Source of the DNA: an uncultured bacterium
GTDB lineage: Bacteria > Actinomycetota > Actinomycetes > S36-B12 > CAIYMF01
Reading direction: 5' to 3'
DNA length: 64,000 nucleotides
NCBI GenBank assembly: GCA_903826575.1
Contig: CAIKEU010000064.1
Span: forward strand, 1-64,000
Shown piece after piece: positions 26,746 to 36,681 of this stretch. The notes beneath the pieces are model-generated. The model searched no databases. It was given only the letters and a program-made list of their open reading frames with translations, and was not told where the DNA came from. Position 1 is the stretch's first letter. The number at the start of each line of letters is the position of its first letter. Position numbers and translations under genes: made by a program.

Positions 26746-28329
26746 ATGTCTGACACGACTCAATCTCGGCGCGGTACGCCTGCGCCGACGGATCGAACAT
26801 CGAAGTTTCAACGTATAGATCTGGTCGAGGCGCTCGAGGGATATATTCCAAGCCCCCGTCAACTGCCGTTGAAGGATGTTGCTGACGTAGATATGTTGCC
26901 CCCTTGGAACACTGGCGTCGTCGAGCAGCCGCAGGTTGTCTGGTCCAACGATGGTCTGTGGCAGAGCAAGTTGGCTGTGCGAGCTTTCGTCGGAGACGCT
27001 CTGATCGGGGTGCTTTTTACCTTTCTGATCGAGCTTCGCAATGGCGTTGTGATCCCCGCTGCAATCGTCTCGCTCATTGCCTGGCCGGCCGCAATCTGGT
27101 CGTCGCGCGGTTATGAATACAAGTTCCTCGGAGTTGGTCCGGAGGAGTTCCGCCGGGTAGCGATGGCGGGTCTTTCACTTCTGTGCGCAGTTGCTGTCGC
27201 GGGCGTATTACTTAAGTGGCAATCGTCGCGAGGCGTCGTTCTGTGCTTGATGGCTGCCACCGTCGTCACGCTCATGTGGCGCTATCTGCTTCGCCGAATG
27301 CTGCATCGTGAACGGCGTCACGGCAAGAACATGCACCGGGTGCTCGCGGTCGGGCATGAGCTTGCCGTCGAAGAACTCGTCCGCGAGCTTCGCCGCGATT
27401 CCCACCACGGCCTCGACGTTATCGGCGCATGTATTCCGGGCGGCCCAAACAGTGCGCTATCGGGCACGCTCGCCGCTGAGATGGCCTTGGGCTCATTTGA
27501 CGATATTGATCGCGTTGTTGCCGATTATGGTGTCGATACAGTCGCGGTTCTGTCGTGCCCAGAAATGGATTACCAAGCATTCCGTCGTTTGGTATGGACC
27601 CTGGAGCCGCGTAACGTCGATTTACTTGTAGCGCCGGGAACCATCGAAGTCACGGGGCCGCGTCTTACCGTGCGGCCGGCGGCTGGCCTTCCGCTCCTGC
27701 ACCTTGAAGCGCCTGAACTTGGAGGCGGACGCAGGCTGCTCAAAGAGTGCGGTGATCGAATCAGCGCTGCGCTCGGCATCTTGTTCCTGCTGCCGATTTT
27801 GGCTGCCGTGGCACTTGCAGTTCGCATTGATTCCCCCGGTCCAGTTATCTTCCGTCAGAAGCGAGTTGGCCTTAACGGTGAAGAATTCACCATGTTTAAG
27901 TTCCGCTCAATGCACGCTGACGCCGAGGCGCGGTTGGCCGAGATTGCCCATCTCGACGAGCACGGCACTGGTCAACTGTTCAAGGTGAAGAACGATCCGC
28001 GAATCACACGAGTCGGCGCATTCATTCGTCGGTATTCGATTGATGAGTTGCCGCAATTGTTTAATGTCGTGCTCGGCGAAATGTCACTGGTCGGCCCGCG
28101 TCCGCCACTTCCGCGTGAGGTCGCCGCTTACTCGGAGGTCGCAATGCCGCGGCTCAAGGTTAAGCCTGGGCTGACCGGTCTGTGGCAGGTAAGCGGACGT
28201 TCAGATCTGTCGGTGGAAGAGTCAGTTCGACTCGATCTACGCTACGTCGAGAATTGGTCGTTGGCGATGGACGCGATGATCATGTGGAAGACCGCGCGCG
28301 CTGTTTTGGGTAAGTCCGGGGCGTATTAG
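26746..28329 (+). CDS. polyprenyl-phosphate sugar phosphotransferase (EPS initiating enzyme)
   Basis: This 527-residue membrane enzyme should transfer a sugar-1-phosphate to undecaprenyl phosphate, starting repeat-unit synthesis. Four to five membrane helices (about 85-210) precede a CoA-binding-like domain and one helix near 350-370. The bacterial sugar-transferase core follows: [18 protein letters not shown], then [31 protein letters not shown] and [17 protein letters not shown]. This is the WbaP/WcaJ layout. ATG 26746 follows GGGGG; a longer in-frame start at 26656 has none. Confidence 0.9.
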   Translation: MSDTTQSRRGTPAPTDRTSKFQRIDLVEALEGYIPSPRQLPLKDVADVDMLPPWNTGVVEQPQVVWSNDGLWQSKLAVRAFVGDALIGVLFTFLIELRNGVVIPAAIVSLIAWPAAIWSSRGYEYKFLGVGPEEFRRVAMAGLSLLCAVAVAGVLLKWQSSRGVVLCLMAATVVTLMWRYLLRRMLHRERRHGKNMHRVLAVGHELAVEELVRELRRDSHHGLDVIGACIPGGPNSALSGTLAAEMALGSFDDIDRVVADYGVDTVAVLSCPEMDYQAFRRLVWTLEPRNVDLLVAPGTIEVTGPRLTVRPAAGLPLLHLEAPELGGGRRLLKECGDRISAALGILFLLPILAAVALAVRIDSPGPVIFRQKRVGLNGEEFTMFKFRSMHADAEARLAEIAHLDEHGTGQLFKVKNDPRITRVGAFIRRYSIDELPQLFNVVLGEMSLVGPRPPLPREVAAYSEVAMPRLKVKPGLTGLWQVSGRSDLSVEESVRLDLRYVENWSLAMDAMIMWKTARAVLGKSGAY

Positions 28330-28482
28330 GCCGCTGAGTGGTCGGCCAGTAGGGGTGTCGTTTGGAGTTGCGCCTCGAACTTCCGGAGCAGCGTTACGCG
28401 ACATCGGTGGCGATTTTCTGGTGTCATTGCATTAGCACCGTTGTCACGGTGAGGACATGTAGCGTCCAATGCTGGCGTTGCA

Positions 28483-30033
28483 ATGGTGGACGTGGAGAGC
28501 GACGAGTCGATGAGTTCGGATGACCCTCGCCTTGCCACGGATCCGGTTGGTCCGCCCGATGGAGATACACGGGGAATCCAAGGTGGCCTACGCGGCCAAG
28601 TACTCAACGGGCTTGTTTGGGGCGCTGGTGCTCGGATAGCCGGACTCGTCATCCAGATGATCGGGACGGTGGTGCTGGCGCGACTCATCGCTCCGGGCCA
28701 GTTCGGATTGTTTGCGATTGCCGCAGTCTTCTACGGATTCGGCGGTCTCGCTGGAAATTTGGGGCTAGGCACCGCGATTATTCAACGACCGAAAATCACG
28801 CAGGCGCACCTGTCGACAGCTTTTTGGTTCAACGCCGTCATCGGCGTCGGCCTGACCCTGTTGCAGATCGCCATCGCTCCCACGTTGGCGAGTTGGTTGC
28901 ACCAACCGGATGTCACGCCGCTGATCCAACTTGTTGCTTTTGCCTACACACTCTCGCTTTCAGTGGTTCCGATGGCGATTCTCGAGCGGTCGATGAAGTT
29001 TCGCACTGTCGCGATTGTGGAGATGTTCTCGTCGTGGACGGCACTTGGCTGCGCGATCGTGGGCGCGTTTATGGGCTTCGGCGCCTACGCGCTGATCGCA
29101 CAGATTCTTATTTTCAATGTGTTGCTGAGCGCGAGTTCGCTTATCGCCGCGCGCTGGTGGCCTCGAGTGCGACCTACCAAGGCTACGCTGGAGGATCTGT
29201 GGTCAGTCAGCATCTGGTTCACCCTTGGCAACCTCGTTGGTTACTGGGGCCAAAGTGCGGACACGCTGGCGCTTGGTCGTACTCAGGCGGCGGCCGAAGT
29301 CGGCTACTACAACCGCGGCTACAACCTGATGCAATTGCCGATGCGACACCTTGGCGGAGTGCTGACACGCGTCACGACGCCTGCGTTGTCGTATATGCAG
29401 TCCGACATTGAGCGAAGTAAAGCCGCATGGTTGCGCTCGGCCACGCTGTTGGCTCTGGTGTCGTTCCCCGTCTGCCTCGGTATGGCCGCATCCGCGCCCG
29501 CCTTGGTGCGCACCCTCTGGGGATCGACGTGGATCCCCGTTGTGCCATTGCTGCAGGTCTTGTCGTTGGCTGGGATTCCGTGGAGTTTGGTAGTCGCGGC
29601 TGAAGGTCTGATGATGGCGCGCGGACGAGCCAAGACGTTTTTTTGGCTTTCACTGCTGAACAGTGCAATCACCATCGTGGCCGTATTGATTGGGGTCAGG
29701 TACGGGGCACTCGGTGTCGCGACGGCAATCTTGATTCGCAGTTGCCTCGTTCTGCCCATCTATATTGCTGTCTGCCTGCGCGACATCAATGTCACTTTCG
29801 CCGATGTTGTGAAGGCGATCTGGAAGCCGTTGCTTTCCGCGTTCGTTATGGGTGCGCTCGTTTGGGTGGTTGGACTCGGCGTTACTTCACTGGCCTTCCC
29901 GCTACTGCTCGTTATCCAAGTCGTTATTGGGGTTTGCGCCATGTGGGTGATGATGCGCATCTTGGCTCCCGAACTGCTTGCCGAGGCCCGTGGCCTCATT
30001 CGGCGCCGCTCGTATGGAGCAGGCGCCGCCTAA
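28483..30033 (+). CDS. Wzx-type lipopolysaccharide flippase
   Basis: This 516-residue polytopic protein of the PST/MOP family has about 14 helices; the first begins GLVWGAGARIAGLVIQMIG. Hydrophilic loops carry PRVRPTKATLEDLW and YNRGYNLMQLP, the second typical of lipid-linked oligosaccharide flippases. It should move the undecaprenyl-linked repeat unit across the membrane. The start is unclear: ATG 28483 and ATG 28510 are both possible and neither has a good site. Confidence 0.86.
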   Translation: MVDVESDESMSSDDPRLATDPVGPPDGDTRGIQGGLRGQVLNGLVWGAGARIAGLVIQMIGTVVLARLIAPGQFGLFAIAAVFYGFGGLAGNLGLGTAIIQRPKITQAHLSTAFWFNAVIGVGLTLLQIAIAPTLASWLHQPDVTPLIQLVAFAYTLSLSVVPMAILERSMKFRTVAIVEMFSSWTALGCAIVGAFMGFGAYALIAQILIFNVLLSASSLIAARWWPRVRPTKATLEDLWSVSIWFTLGNLVGYWGQSADTLALGRTQAAAEVGYYNRGYNLMQLPMRHLGGVLTRVTTPALSYMQSDIERSKAAWLRSATLLALVSFPVCLGMAASAPALVRTLWGSTWIPVVPLLQVLSLAGIPWSLVVAAEGLMMARGRAKTFFWLSLLNSAITIVAVLIGVRYGALGVATAILIRSCLVLPIYIAVCLRDINVTFADVVKAIWKPLLSAFVMGALVWVVGLGVTSLAFPLLLVIQVVIGVCAMWVMMRILAPELLAEARGLIRRRSYGAGAA

Positions 30034-30044
30034 TTGACTACGCC

Positions 30045-30073
30045 GGCCACACTCGGGCACTTCGGAGTGGGCC
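30045..30073 (+). terminator. possible terminator after the flippase gene
   Basis: A nine-base interrupted stem, GGCC-A-CACTC paired with GAGTG-GGCC, with a ten-base loop. It lies 12 bases after the flippase stop and is followed by a mildly T-rich stretch. Confidence 0.45.
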
Positions 30074-30172
30074 GTTCGGTTGATTTGTAGACCGATAATG
30101 CCGCCACTGTTAGTTCTGCCTTCGTAGATGTCGAAGAGGTGTGTACCTCACGTAGACAGAAGTTGGCGGGCA

Positions 30173-31663
30173 ATGAACGGACTAACAAGGCGAACTTTGG
30201 CCAGACTGGCCGCTGGTCTATCGCTCCTTGCGATCGGCATTCCAGCGATGGCAGCGAGCCCTGCTGCGGCAAATTCGGTGTCAGAGCCAAATGTGTCCGC
30301 GGCATCTTCAGCAGTGGGGGAGGAATCTCGCGTCACGCCGGCGATGGCCACGACCAGAACGATCGTCCAGGTCAATCGCAGCTCGTTGTACACCGCAAGC
30401 AAGCATCCGCAGGTGGCAATTGCGCGTAGCGGGGTGGGCGTCGAAGTCGGTACGAAGATTACGTTCGCGACTTCTGGAACCGTCACTGCGATTCGCTTTT
30501 ACAAAGGCGGCAAAGCAAATGGCGGCCGTCACGTTGGCAGTCTGTGGTCGCCAAGTGGTGCACTCTTGCGTCATCAGGTCTTCACGCGCGAGTCCGTTTC
30601 GGGCTGGCAGAGTGTTGGGCTGGCTAAGCCGTTGAAAGTGGCTGCCGGTGAAACGGTGATCGTGTCGTATTCGGCGCCCAAGGGCGGATTTAGTCGGACA
30701 GCCCAGGAGTTTGCTCGACGGGTCCAAAGCGGACCGCTCGCCGCGAACGTTGGCGCGGGATTACTCGCCCACAAGGCGGGGTCGATTCCAACGTCACGTA
30801 GCCGAGTCAATGCGGGTTACCTCGTAGACGTTGTCTTTCAACATGTCTCGCGCCGCACCATCACAGTTCGTACGCCTACTCCGTTCAGTACCGGCTGGGC
30901 CGCCAGCGGAGTTACGACGTTGAAGCCGTATCGCGGCCCGCTCATGATTACGAAGTCTGGAACCGTGCTCGACGGCGTTGATGTCACTGGCTCGATCGTT
31001 ATCGCGGCGAATAATGTGACGATCCGAAACGCTCGCATCCGGTCGAACACGGACTGGTATGCCGTGCGGCAATACCCGGAGTTTCACGGACTAAAGCTTC
31101 AGTATGTGGAGATTAGTGCGCTGCCGGGTGCGGTTCCCGATCAAGCTCTTTCGGCGGGAACGAATGCGCTGCTCGATCACGTCTACATTCACGGAATGCA
31201 GCGCGGTGTGTACGTGACATCCGGAATGACAATCAGCAATTCGTACCTTGACGACTTTGTGAACAACAGCGACAGTCACGCCCAAGCCATTCTTGCGCTG
31301 GGACAGGCGAACCACGTTCGGATCTTCAATAACGTTTTGGGCTGCGGCACAAACATGTGCACCGCGGCTGTGAGCGTGTTCCCTGAGCGGGGGAGCAATA
31401 ACGATTGGGTTATCGACTCAAATGTTCTCAACGGTGGTGCTTTCGCCGTCTACCTCGGCTACAGCCCACAGAATGGCGAGAAACCCAACACTAATATTCG
31501 TTTCACCAACAACATCTTTGGAACGAAGTACTGGCCAAACTCTGGCGAATATGGGCCGGTGGCTTCGTGGTCGAATGTTGCCAGCAATTCGTGGACGAAC
31601 AACAGTTGGTTCACCGACGACAACCGCGACGGCTACGTCGTCACCTCACAAGGTGCGCTGTAG
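30173..31663 (+). CDS. secreted DUF4082 plus right-handed beta-helix protein
   Basis: This 496-residue exported protein has a signal peptide near residues 1-33 (MNGLTRRTLARLAAG then ending ASPAAA), a DUF4082-like beta domain (about 75-225) with VGTKITFATSGTVTAIRFYKG, and a C-terminal parallel beta-helix (about 250-496) with Asn-rich turns such as IRNARIRSNT and VRIFNNVLG. Beta-helix proteins often bind or cleave polysaccharides. Its place inside the EPS locus suggests work on the exported polymer. ATG 30173 is chosen for the signal peptide; the ribosome site is weak. Confidence 0.78.
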   Translation: MNGLTRRTLARLAAGLSLLAIGIPAMAASPAAANSVSEPNVSAASSAVGEESRVTPAMATTRTIVQVNRSSLYTASKHPQVAIARSGVGVEVGTKITFATSGTVTAIRFYKGGKANGGRHVGSLWSPSGALLRHQVFTRESVSGWQSVGLAKPLKVAAGETVIVSYSAPKGGFSRTAQEFARRVQSGPLAANVGAGLLAHKAGSIPTSRSRVNAGYLVDVVFQHVSRRTITVRTPTPFSTGWAASGVTTLKPYRGPLMITKSGTVLDGVDVTGSIVIAANNVTIRNARIRSNTDWYAVRQYPEFHGLKLQYVEISALPGAVPDQALSAGTNALLDHVYIHGMQRGVYVTSGMTISNSYLDDFVNNSDSHAQAILALGQANHVRIFNNVLGCGTNMCTAAVSVFPERGSNNDWVIDSNVLNGGAFAVYLGYSPQNGEKPNTNIRFTNNIFGTKYWPNSGEYGPVASWSNVASNSWTNNSWFTDDNRDGYVVTSQGAL

Positions 31664-31844
31664 CTGTCGGGACGATCTACCGTCGTATTGGGTGGTTCGT
31701 TGGCTCTTCAGACACACAGGGTGATGTCGTTCACCTGTATGGCCGTCTGGGCAGGTGTCGTCCCGGTTACCCATGGCATGATCGAAGGGCTGTGCTCAGT
31801 GGTTGGCACTGGGCCATCGAGGGCGCCGAGGGGATCGACGAATC

Positions 31845-32612
31845 GTGTCAGGCAAGGACCTAACCTCGACACTGTGGGACGCGGCAAATCGGCTCACCCC
31901 AGATGCGCGCAGCAAGGCCCGTACCTTTGTTGACACCGTTGGCGCACCTTTTCTTGGCTCCATCAATGGTTCGGGATCACGTAAAGACGTCGCGATCACC
32001 TTTGATGATGGCCCGGAGCCGACGGTGACGCCGCACTTGCTCGCACTGTTGCGTGAACACAATGTCAAACTCACGTTCTTTGTTCTGCTAACGCAATGTC
32101 GGCGCTATCCAGAGCTGCTGCAAGCGATTGTGGCCGATGGGCACGAGATCGCCCTACACGGCGTGGACCATCGCCGAATTACCGGCTTGCCTTACGGCTT
32201 GGCCGTCGACTATCTCAGTAACGCCAAGCTCGAGCTGGAACAGCTCACCGGTCAGAAAATCAATTTCTATCGACCGCCTTATGGGTCCCAATCGGTTGCC
32301 TCCTGGAATGCCGCTCGAAAAGCTGGTTTGCAGGTCGTTGCTTGGAGTTGTGATGGCGCCGACTGGGTTGATCGTGAAGTCGACTCCGTCGTTGCAGATT
32401 CGATGGCTCGACTCAACAGCGGCGGAATTTTGCTGCTCCATGAGCGTCTTGAGCCTGATCCTCAGCGTGACGCGCCTAAGACGACATTCAATCGAATCGA
32501 CATGACGGATCGATTGCTCAATCAGGTTGCGGCCAAAGGTTGGGCAGCGGCACCAGTGGGCTCGATGGTGAGTGAGTCCGGCGCCAAACGGACTGTTTGG
32601 TTGAGGCCGTAG
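31845..32612 (+). CDS. polysaccharide deacetylase (NodB/CE4)
   Basis: This 255-residue protein has a NodB homology domain: TFDDGPEP with the catalytic Asp, the metal histidines in HGVDHRR, RPPYGSQ and a C-terminal LLLHE. It should remove N-acetyl groups from a polysaccharide. No signal peptide is seen, so it may act on lipid-linked intermediates inside the cell. GTG 31845 is chosen, with GAGGGG 11 bases upstream. The glycosyltransferase that follows begins three bases after its stop. Confidence 0.85.
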   Translation: MSGKDLTSTLWDAANRLTPDARSKARTFVDTVGAPFLGSINGSGSRKDVAITFDDGPEPTVTPHLLALLREHNVKLTFFVLLTQCRRYPELLQAIVADGHEIALHGVDHRRITGLPYGLAVDYLSNAKLELEQLTGQKINFYRPPYGSQSVASWNAARKAGLQVVAWSCDGADWVDREVDSVVADSMARLNSGGILLLHERLEPDPQRDAPKTTFNRIDMTDRLLNQVAAKGWAAAPVGSMVSESGAKRTVWLRP

Positions 32613-32614
32613 CG

Positions 32615-33508
32615 ATGACAGACCACACACGGGAGAGTTCGACGGCGGCGTCAACAGAGGCCTTTCCCATTGCCAGCATCGTAATCCCCGCGCATAACGA
32701 GCAATCCGTAATTGGCAGAACACTGTCGACTTTGCTGGAAAATGCCGCTGAGGGTGAGTTTGACATCGTCGTCGTATGTAACGGCTGCAATGATGCAACG
32801 CAATCTGTAAGCGAAGAATTCGCTCATCGAGGAGTGCGCACACTCTCTATTGAAACGGCATCCAAGATTGCCGCCTTGAATGCGGGTGACGCCGTCGTAT
32901 CAGCAATGCCAAGGGTTTACCTAGACGCTGATGTGCGCATCACAGCGGCGTCCGTTCGCAAACTCGTCGCGACGCTAGCTGCAGGGGCTCTGGTGGCCGC
33001 TCCTCGAGTCCAGCTCGACGTCGAGCAGTGTTCAACCCTGGTGCGCGCTTACTTCAATGTCTGGTCACAGCTAGGCCACGTCAGCCGGGGTCTGGGCTCA
33101 GGTGTGTACGCATTGTCCGGTGAAGGCCGGTCCAAGTTTGACGAATTCCCACACGTGATGGGCGACGATTACTTCATTTACTGTCTCGTCGACGACGATG
33201 AGCGGGTGAGTCCGGTTGACGCAATCTCGACCGTTGTCCCGCCACTGACGATGAAAGATCTGGCCAAGCGTCGGTTGCGAATTGAGAAGGGGAACTCGGA
33301 AATTCGTTCCCAATCGCCTTCGTCATCGTCGGGCGCGGGTTTGGTTGATGTCCTCAAGAAGCAACCACGGCTATTGCCAAACGCTGCCCTGTACGCCGGT
33401 ATCCATGGTTGGGCGAGGTTGCGCGTGCGAGGGCAATCCAGTGCCCAGGTGGGTTGGCAGCGAACAGATCCCCAGCGGCCCGCGTCGAAAGGAGACAGCA
33501 GGCCATGA
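32615..33508 (+). CDS. glycosyltransferase family 2
   Basis: This 297-residue GT-A transferase has IVIPAHNEQSVIGRTL near residue 22, the CNGCND turn near 54, LDADVRI near 106 as the DXD metal site, and GDDYFIYCLV farther on. It lies directly after the deacetylase and overlaps the next glycosyltransferase by four bases, so the three form one operon. It probably adds a sugar to the repeat unit on the inner membrane face. Confidence 0.82.
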   Translation: MTDHTRESSTAASTEAFPIASIVIPAHNEQSVIGRTLSTLLENAAEGEFDIVVVCNGCNDATQSVSEEFAHRGVRTLSIETASKIAALNAGDAVVSAMPRVYLDADVRITAASVRKLVATLAAGALVAAPRVQLDVEQCSTLVRAYFNVWSQLGHVSRGLGSGVYALSGEGRSKFDEFPHVMGDDYFIYCLVDDDERVSPVDAISTVVPPLTMKDLAKRRLRIEKGNSEIRSQSPSSSSGAGLVDVLKKQPRLLPNAALYAGIHGWARLRVRGQSSAQVGWQRTDPQRPASKGDSRP

Positions 33509-34434
33509 CCAGAGACGGCCTCGTTTCCATTGTTATGGTGACGTACAACAGTGCTGACTGGCTTGACTCATCGATCGGTACGATCGGTCGAGGCGCTGTC
33601 GATGTTCCGTGCGAGGTGATCGTTGTCGACAATGCCTCGGCAGACGACAGTGTTCGTCAACTCCAGACACGATTCCCTGACGTAAAGCTCATCGTGAATC
33701 CCGTCAATGAAGGCTTTGCGCGGGCAGTTAATCGGGGCGCGGCCACCGCGGAAGGTGACTGGATTTTGCTGTTGAATCCCGACACCGAGGTGGCCGAAGG
33801 CGCGATCGACGCTCTCGTTACCTTTGCTCAGACCAATCCGGGTCATGGCATCTACGGCGGACGGACGGTGACGCCGGTCGGTGACGTGGATCCGTCTTCG
33901 TGCTGGGGGCTGCCGAGTGTCTGGAGCACAGCCTGCTTTGGATTGGGCTTATCCACGGCGTTCAAGAAATCACTGGTCTTTGATCCTGAATCGCTGGGAC
34001 GTTGGCAGCGCGACTCTGTTCGCGAAGTAGGTTTCGTATCAGGAAGTCTGCTGTTGGTGCCCCGTGAGGTGTGGAAAGAACTTGGCGGCTTCGACGAACG
34101 CTTCTTCGTCTATGGCGAGGATGCTGACCTTGGGGCCCGTGCACATGCGCTTGGCTACCGTCCGATCGTCACCCCAAATGCGACGATCGTGCACGCGGTT
34201 GGAGCCTCTTCTACCCGAGTTAACAAATTGGTGTTGCTGTTCGCGGGAAAGGCCACGTACGCAGACACTCATTTTCACGGCATCGGCCGGCCCTTGAGCA
34301 AGGTGATGTTGCAATCGGGCGTCGGGATTCGCGCGCTGCTGTCATCTGTCAGCAAGCGGGAGACCGGTTGGGCTGGAGCGTGGCAGCGGCGACGGGAGTG
34401 GAGAAATGGCTTTCCACTGCAAGATCAGTGCTAG
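33505..34434 (+). CDS. glycosyltransferase family 2, rhamnosyltransferase-like
   Basis: This 309-residue GT-A enzyme has SIVMVTYNSADWL, VDNASADDSV, LLNPDTEV as the DXD-type motif and GGFDERFFVYGEDADLGAR. The last pattern is typical of WbbL-type rhamnosyltransferases. ATG 33505 overlaps the previous stop as ATGA. Complete dTDP-rhamnose genes lie downstream in the locus, fitting rhamnose transfer. The exact acceptor is unknown. Confidence 0.82.
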   Translation: MTRDGLVSIVMVTYNSADWLDSSIGTIGRGAVDVPCEVIVVDNASADDSVRQLQTRFPDVKLIVNPVNEGFARAVNRGAATAEGDWILLLNPDTEVAEGAIDALVTFAQTNPGHGIYGGRTVTPVGDVDPSSCWGLPSVWSTACFGLGLSTAFKKSLVFDPESLGRWQRDSVREVGFVSGSLLLVPREVWKELGGFDERFFVYGEDADLGARAHALGYRPIVTPNATIVHAVGASSTRVNKLVLLFAGKATYADTHFHGIGRPLSKVMLQSGVGIRALLSSVSKRETGWAGAWQRRREWRNGFPLQDQC

Positions 34435-34594
34435 CTAGCGAAAGCTGCGCGGATTGCCTTATGAATCAAATGTGAAAAACCCGTTTAGCCCACTTTGGAG
34501 GTTCTTTCGAGCGGGGTTCGTCGGTCTCTGGCTGGCATACTCAATGGTGAAGTGTTTACGCAGCACGAAGTGAAAGCGAAATGAAGGGCTAGTT

Positions 34595-35296
34595 ATGGAC
34601 TTCTGGACAGGGATCCAGGTACTCAAGCGACAGTGGAAGGCATGGCTCGCGGGTCTACTAATCACTGCTCTGGCTGCTGCCGGTGCCTTCCTGCTGGTCA
34701 AGCCGAAGTACACAGCTACGTCTGACAACCTCATGCTTCTGCCGACGCAGTCCGGTATCAACGTGCAGCCCTACCAGGCCAATCCATACCTGAATATCTC
34801 GGCTGGTCTTACGGTGACTGCGGAAACGATGATTCAGGCCATGAACGGCGATGCCACGTTAGATACGCTCACCCAGGAAGGCGCCGTTGGCAAGTACTCG
34901 GCCATTGGGTTCATGGGTGATGCTCCGATCGTGACCTTGCAGGTGGATGCTGCGAGCGATCAGGATGCTATGAAGGGCTTGAACTTGTATGGCGAGCAGT
35001 TGCGAAAGCAACTCGCTCTTCTCCAGCAGCAGGCGCAGGTCCCGGCCGAACAGGTCATCTCGGCCACGGCAGTCCGCTACCCGGTTGCCTCCACCAAGGA
35101 CACGGGTAGCCGCACTCGCGCACTGATCGGCGTTCTCGCCGTGGGTACGATCTTGTCGATCTTCTCGGCCTTCCTAGCCGAACAACGACGTCGTAACCGG
35201 CTGCGTTCCGAAGCGCTCAAGCGCTCAGTCGCGGGCGATGAAGATCTGCTCGACGAGCACGAACTAATCGTGGACACCAAACCAGCCACCATCTGA
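34595..35296 (+). CDS. Wzz-like chain-length determinant without kinase domain
   Basis: This 233-residue inner-membrane protein has helix 1 at residues 14-35 and helix 2 at 168-185, with a periplasmic loop between, the standard Wzz/PCP layout. VKPKYTATSDNLML follows helix 1, as in the family. The C-terminal tail (about 50 residues, acidic) lacks Walker motifs, so a fused tyrosine kinase is absent. AAGGG lies six bases upstream of the ATG. It should set polymer length together with the polymerase just downstream. Confidence 0.82.
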   Translation: MDFWTGIQVLKRQWKAWLAGLLITALAAAGAFLLVKPKYTATSDNLMLLPTQSGINVQPYQANPYLNISAGLTVTAETMIQAMNGDATLDTLTQEGAVGKYSAIGFMGDAPIVTLQVDAASDQDAMKGLNLYGEQLRKQLALLQQQAQVPAEQVISATAVRYPVASTKDTGSRTRALIGVLAVGTILSIFSAFLAEQRRRNRLRSEALKRSVAGDEDLLDEHELIVDTKPATI

Positions 35297-35297
35297 G

Positions 35298-36671
35298 ATG
35301 AGTGTTCAACGGCTTGACGTTCCGCAAGGAACTGATGCTCCGTCAATTGTGAGAGCCCCGTTGGATGCCCGCGGGCTGCTCGTTGTTTTCATGCTCCTGC
35401 TGTTCTTGATTCCAGCTCGATTGGTCATCGGTGCCATGGGCGCACCCGGATCACCGGCCGCATTGTTTTCCCTTGGGCTGCTGGTGTGGTGGCTAGCTGG
35501 TCAAATCATGAGCCACGATTGGAATGCTCCAGGCCGTCATCCCATTCGACTGATCATCATGATCTTTACCCTCGCGGCACTCACGTCGTATGTCTTCGGC
35601 GCGCTTTATGGTCTTCCCGATATTGAAGCGTCAGGTGCCGATCGCGGGATGCTCAGTGTTTTGGGTTGGGTGGGACTGTGCTTGGTTGCCTGCGACATGT
35701 TGAAGAGCCGCGAAAGTATTGATCGACTACTTCAGGTTCTGACGTATCTGGTCGCGTTTGTCGCCATTCTCGGAATCATTCAATTCGTCACCCACTTCGA
35801 CATCAGCAATTACATAGCGATCCCGGGGCTGACACCGAATGGAACGTTGAACACCACGGCTGATAGGTCTGGCTTCCTGCGCGTCTCGGCCACCACTTCG
35901 CACCCCATTGAGTTCGGTGTGATGGTTGCGTCGGTCTATCCGTTGGCTTTGCACTATGCACTTGATGATCAGCGTGCGGCAAAGTGGCTCCGATGGACTG
36001 TTGTCGTTGTCCTTACTATTGCGATCCCGCTGTCCGTCTCACGCTCGGCGATCCTTGGGATCACAGTGGCAATGATCGTTTTGCTTATCTCGTGGCCGTC
36101 ATCACGTCGTTGGATGGCTCTCCTCGTGACACCACTTATCTTGGCCGCGATGCGTGTGACGATGCCCGGGCTGCTGGGCACGCTGTTCTCGGGCTTCACG
36201 CACTCGGACGACAGCATCAAAGGCCGAACTGATGACTACGCGGTCATCGGTGCTTACATCAGTAGATCGCCATTTGTGGGTACCGGTTTCGGAACCTTCA
36301 TTCCAAAGACGAACATCATCCTTGATAACCAGTACCTCGGCTCCACGGTGGAGATGGGTTACTTGGGTTCCGGCCTTCTTATCGTGATGATGCTTGTCGG
36401 TTTCGCAACGGCTCGAGGAGTTGTTCGACGGGCACCGGATGCTGCGACGCGTTCGCTCGGCGTCTCGCTGTCGGCGTCGATTTTGGTGCTTGGTGTCACG
36501 TTCGCGACCTTCGACGGGCTGGGTTTCCCGATTGCAGCCGCGCTACTGTTTCTTCTACTCGGCGTTACCGGTGCGTTGTGGCGAGTGGTCGGTGGACCTT
36601 CTGCAGTTCAACGAGTACCGGGATGGATGAGGCGCGGAGACGATTACGTGGATGCGATAGCTGGGAACTAG
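35298..36671 (+). CDS. O-antigen polymerase/ligase-family membrane protein (Wzy-like)
   Basis: This 457-residue polytopic protein has about 11-12 helices and a large external loop (about 180-210). SVSRSAILGITVAMIVLL and FVGTGFGTFIPKT match the Wzy_C region. It begins two bases after the Wzz-like stop and ends ten bases before the next glycosyltransferase, so co-transcription is likely. It should polymerise the EPS repeat on the periplasmic side. Confidence 0.85.
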   Translation: MSVQRLDVPQGTDAPSIVRAPLDARGLLVVFMLLLFLIPARLVIGAMGAPGSPAALFSLGLLVWWLAGQIMSHDWNAPGRHPIRLIIMIFTLAALTSYVFGALYGLPDIEASGADRGMLSVLGWVGLCLVACDMLKSRESIDRLLQVLTYLVAFVAILGIIQFVTHFDISNYIAIPGLTPNGTLNTTADRSGFLRVSATTSHPIEFGVMVASVYPLALHYALDDQRAAKWLRWTVVVVLTIAIPLSVSRSAILGITVAMIVLLISWPSSRRWMALLVTPLILAAMRVTMPGLLGTLFSGFTHSDDSIKGRTDDYAVIGAYISRSPFVGTGFGTFIPKTNIILDNQYLGSTVEMGYLGSGLLIVMMLVGFATARGVVRRAPDAATRSLGVSLSASILVLGVTFATFDGLGFPIAAALLFLLLGVTGALWRVVGGPSAVQRVPGWMRRGDDYVDAIAGN

Positions 36672-36681
36672 TGAGGACGTG

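Noticed and set aside
28617..29411. A 264-codon plus-strand open frame inside the flippase gene
   Set aside because: It is Arg/His/Ser-rich with no hydrophobic pattern, while the flippase frame is clearly membrane-like.
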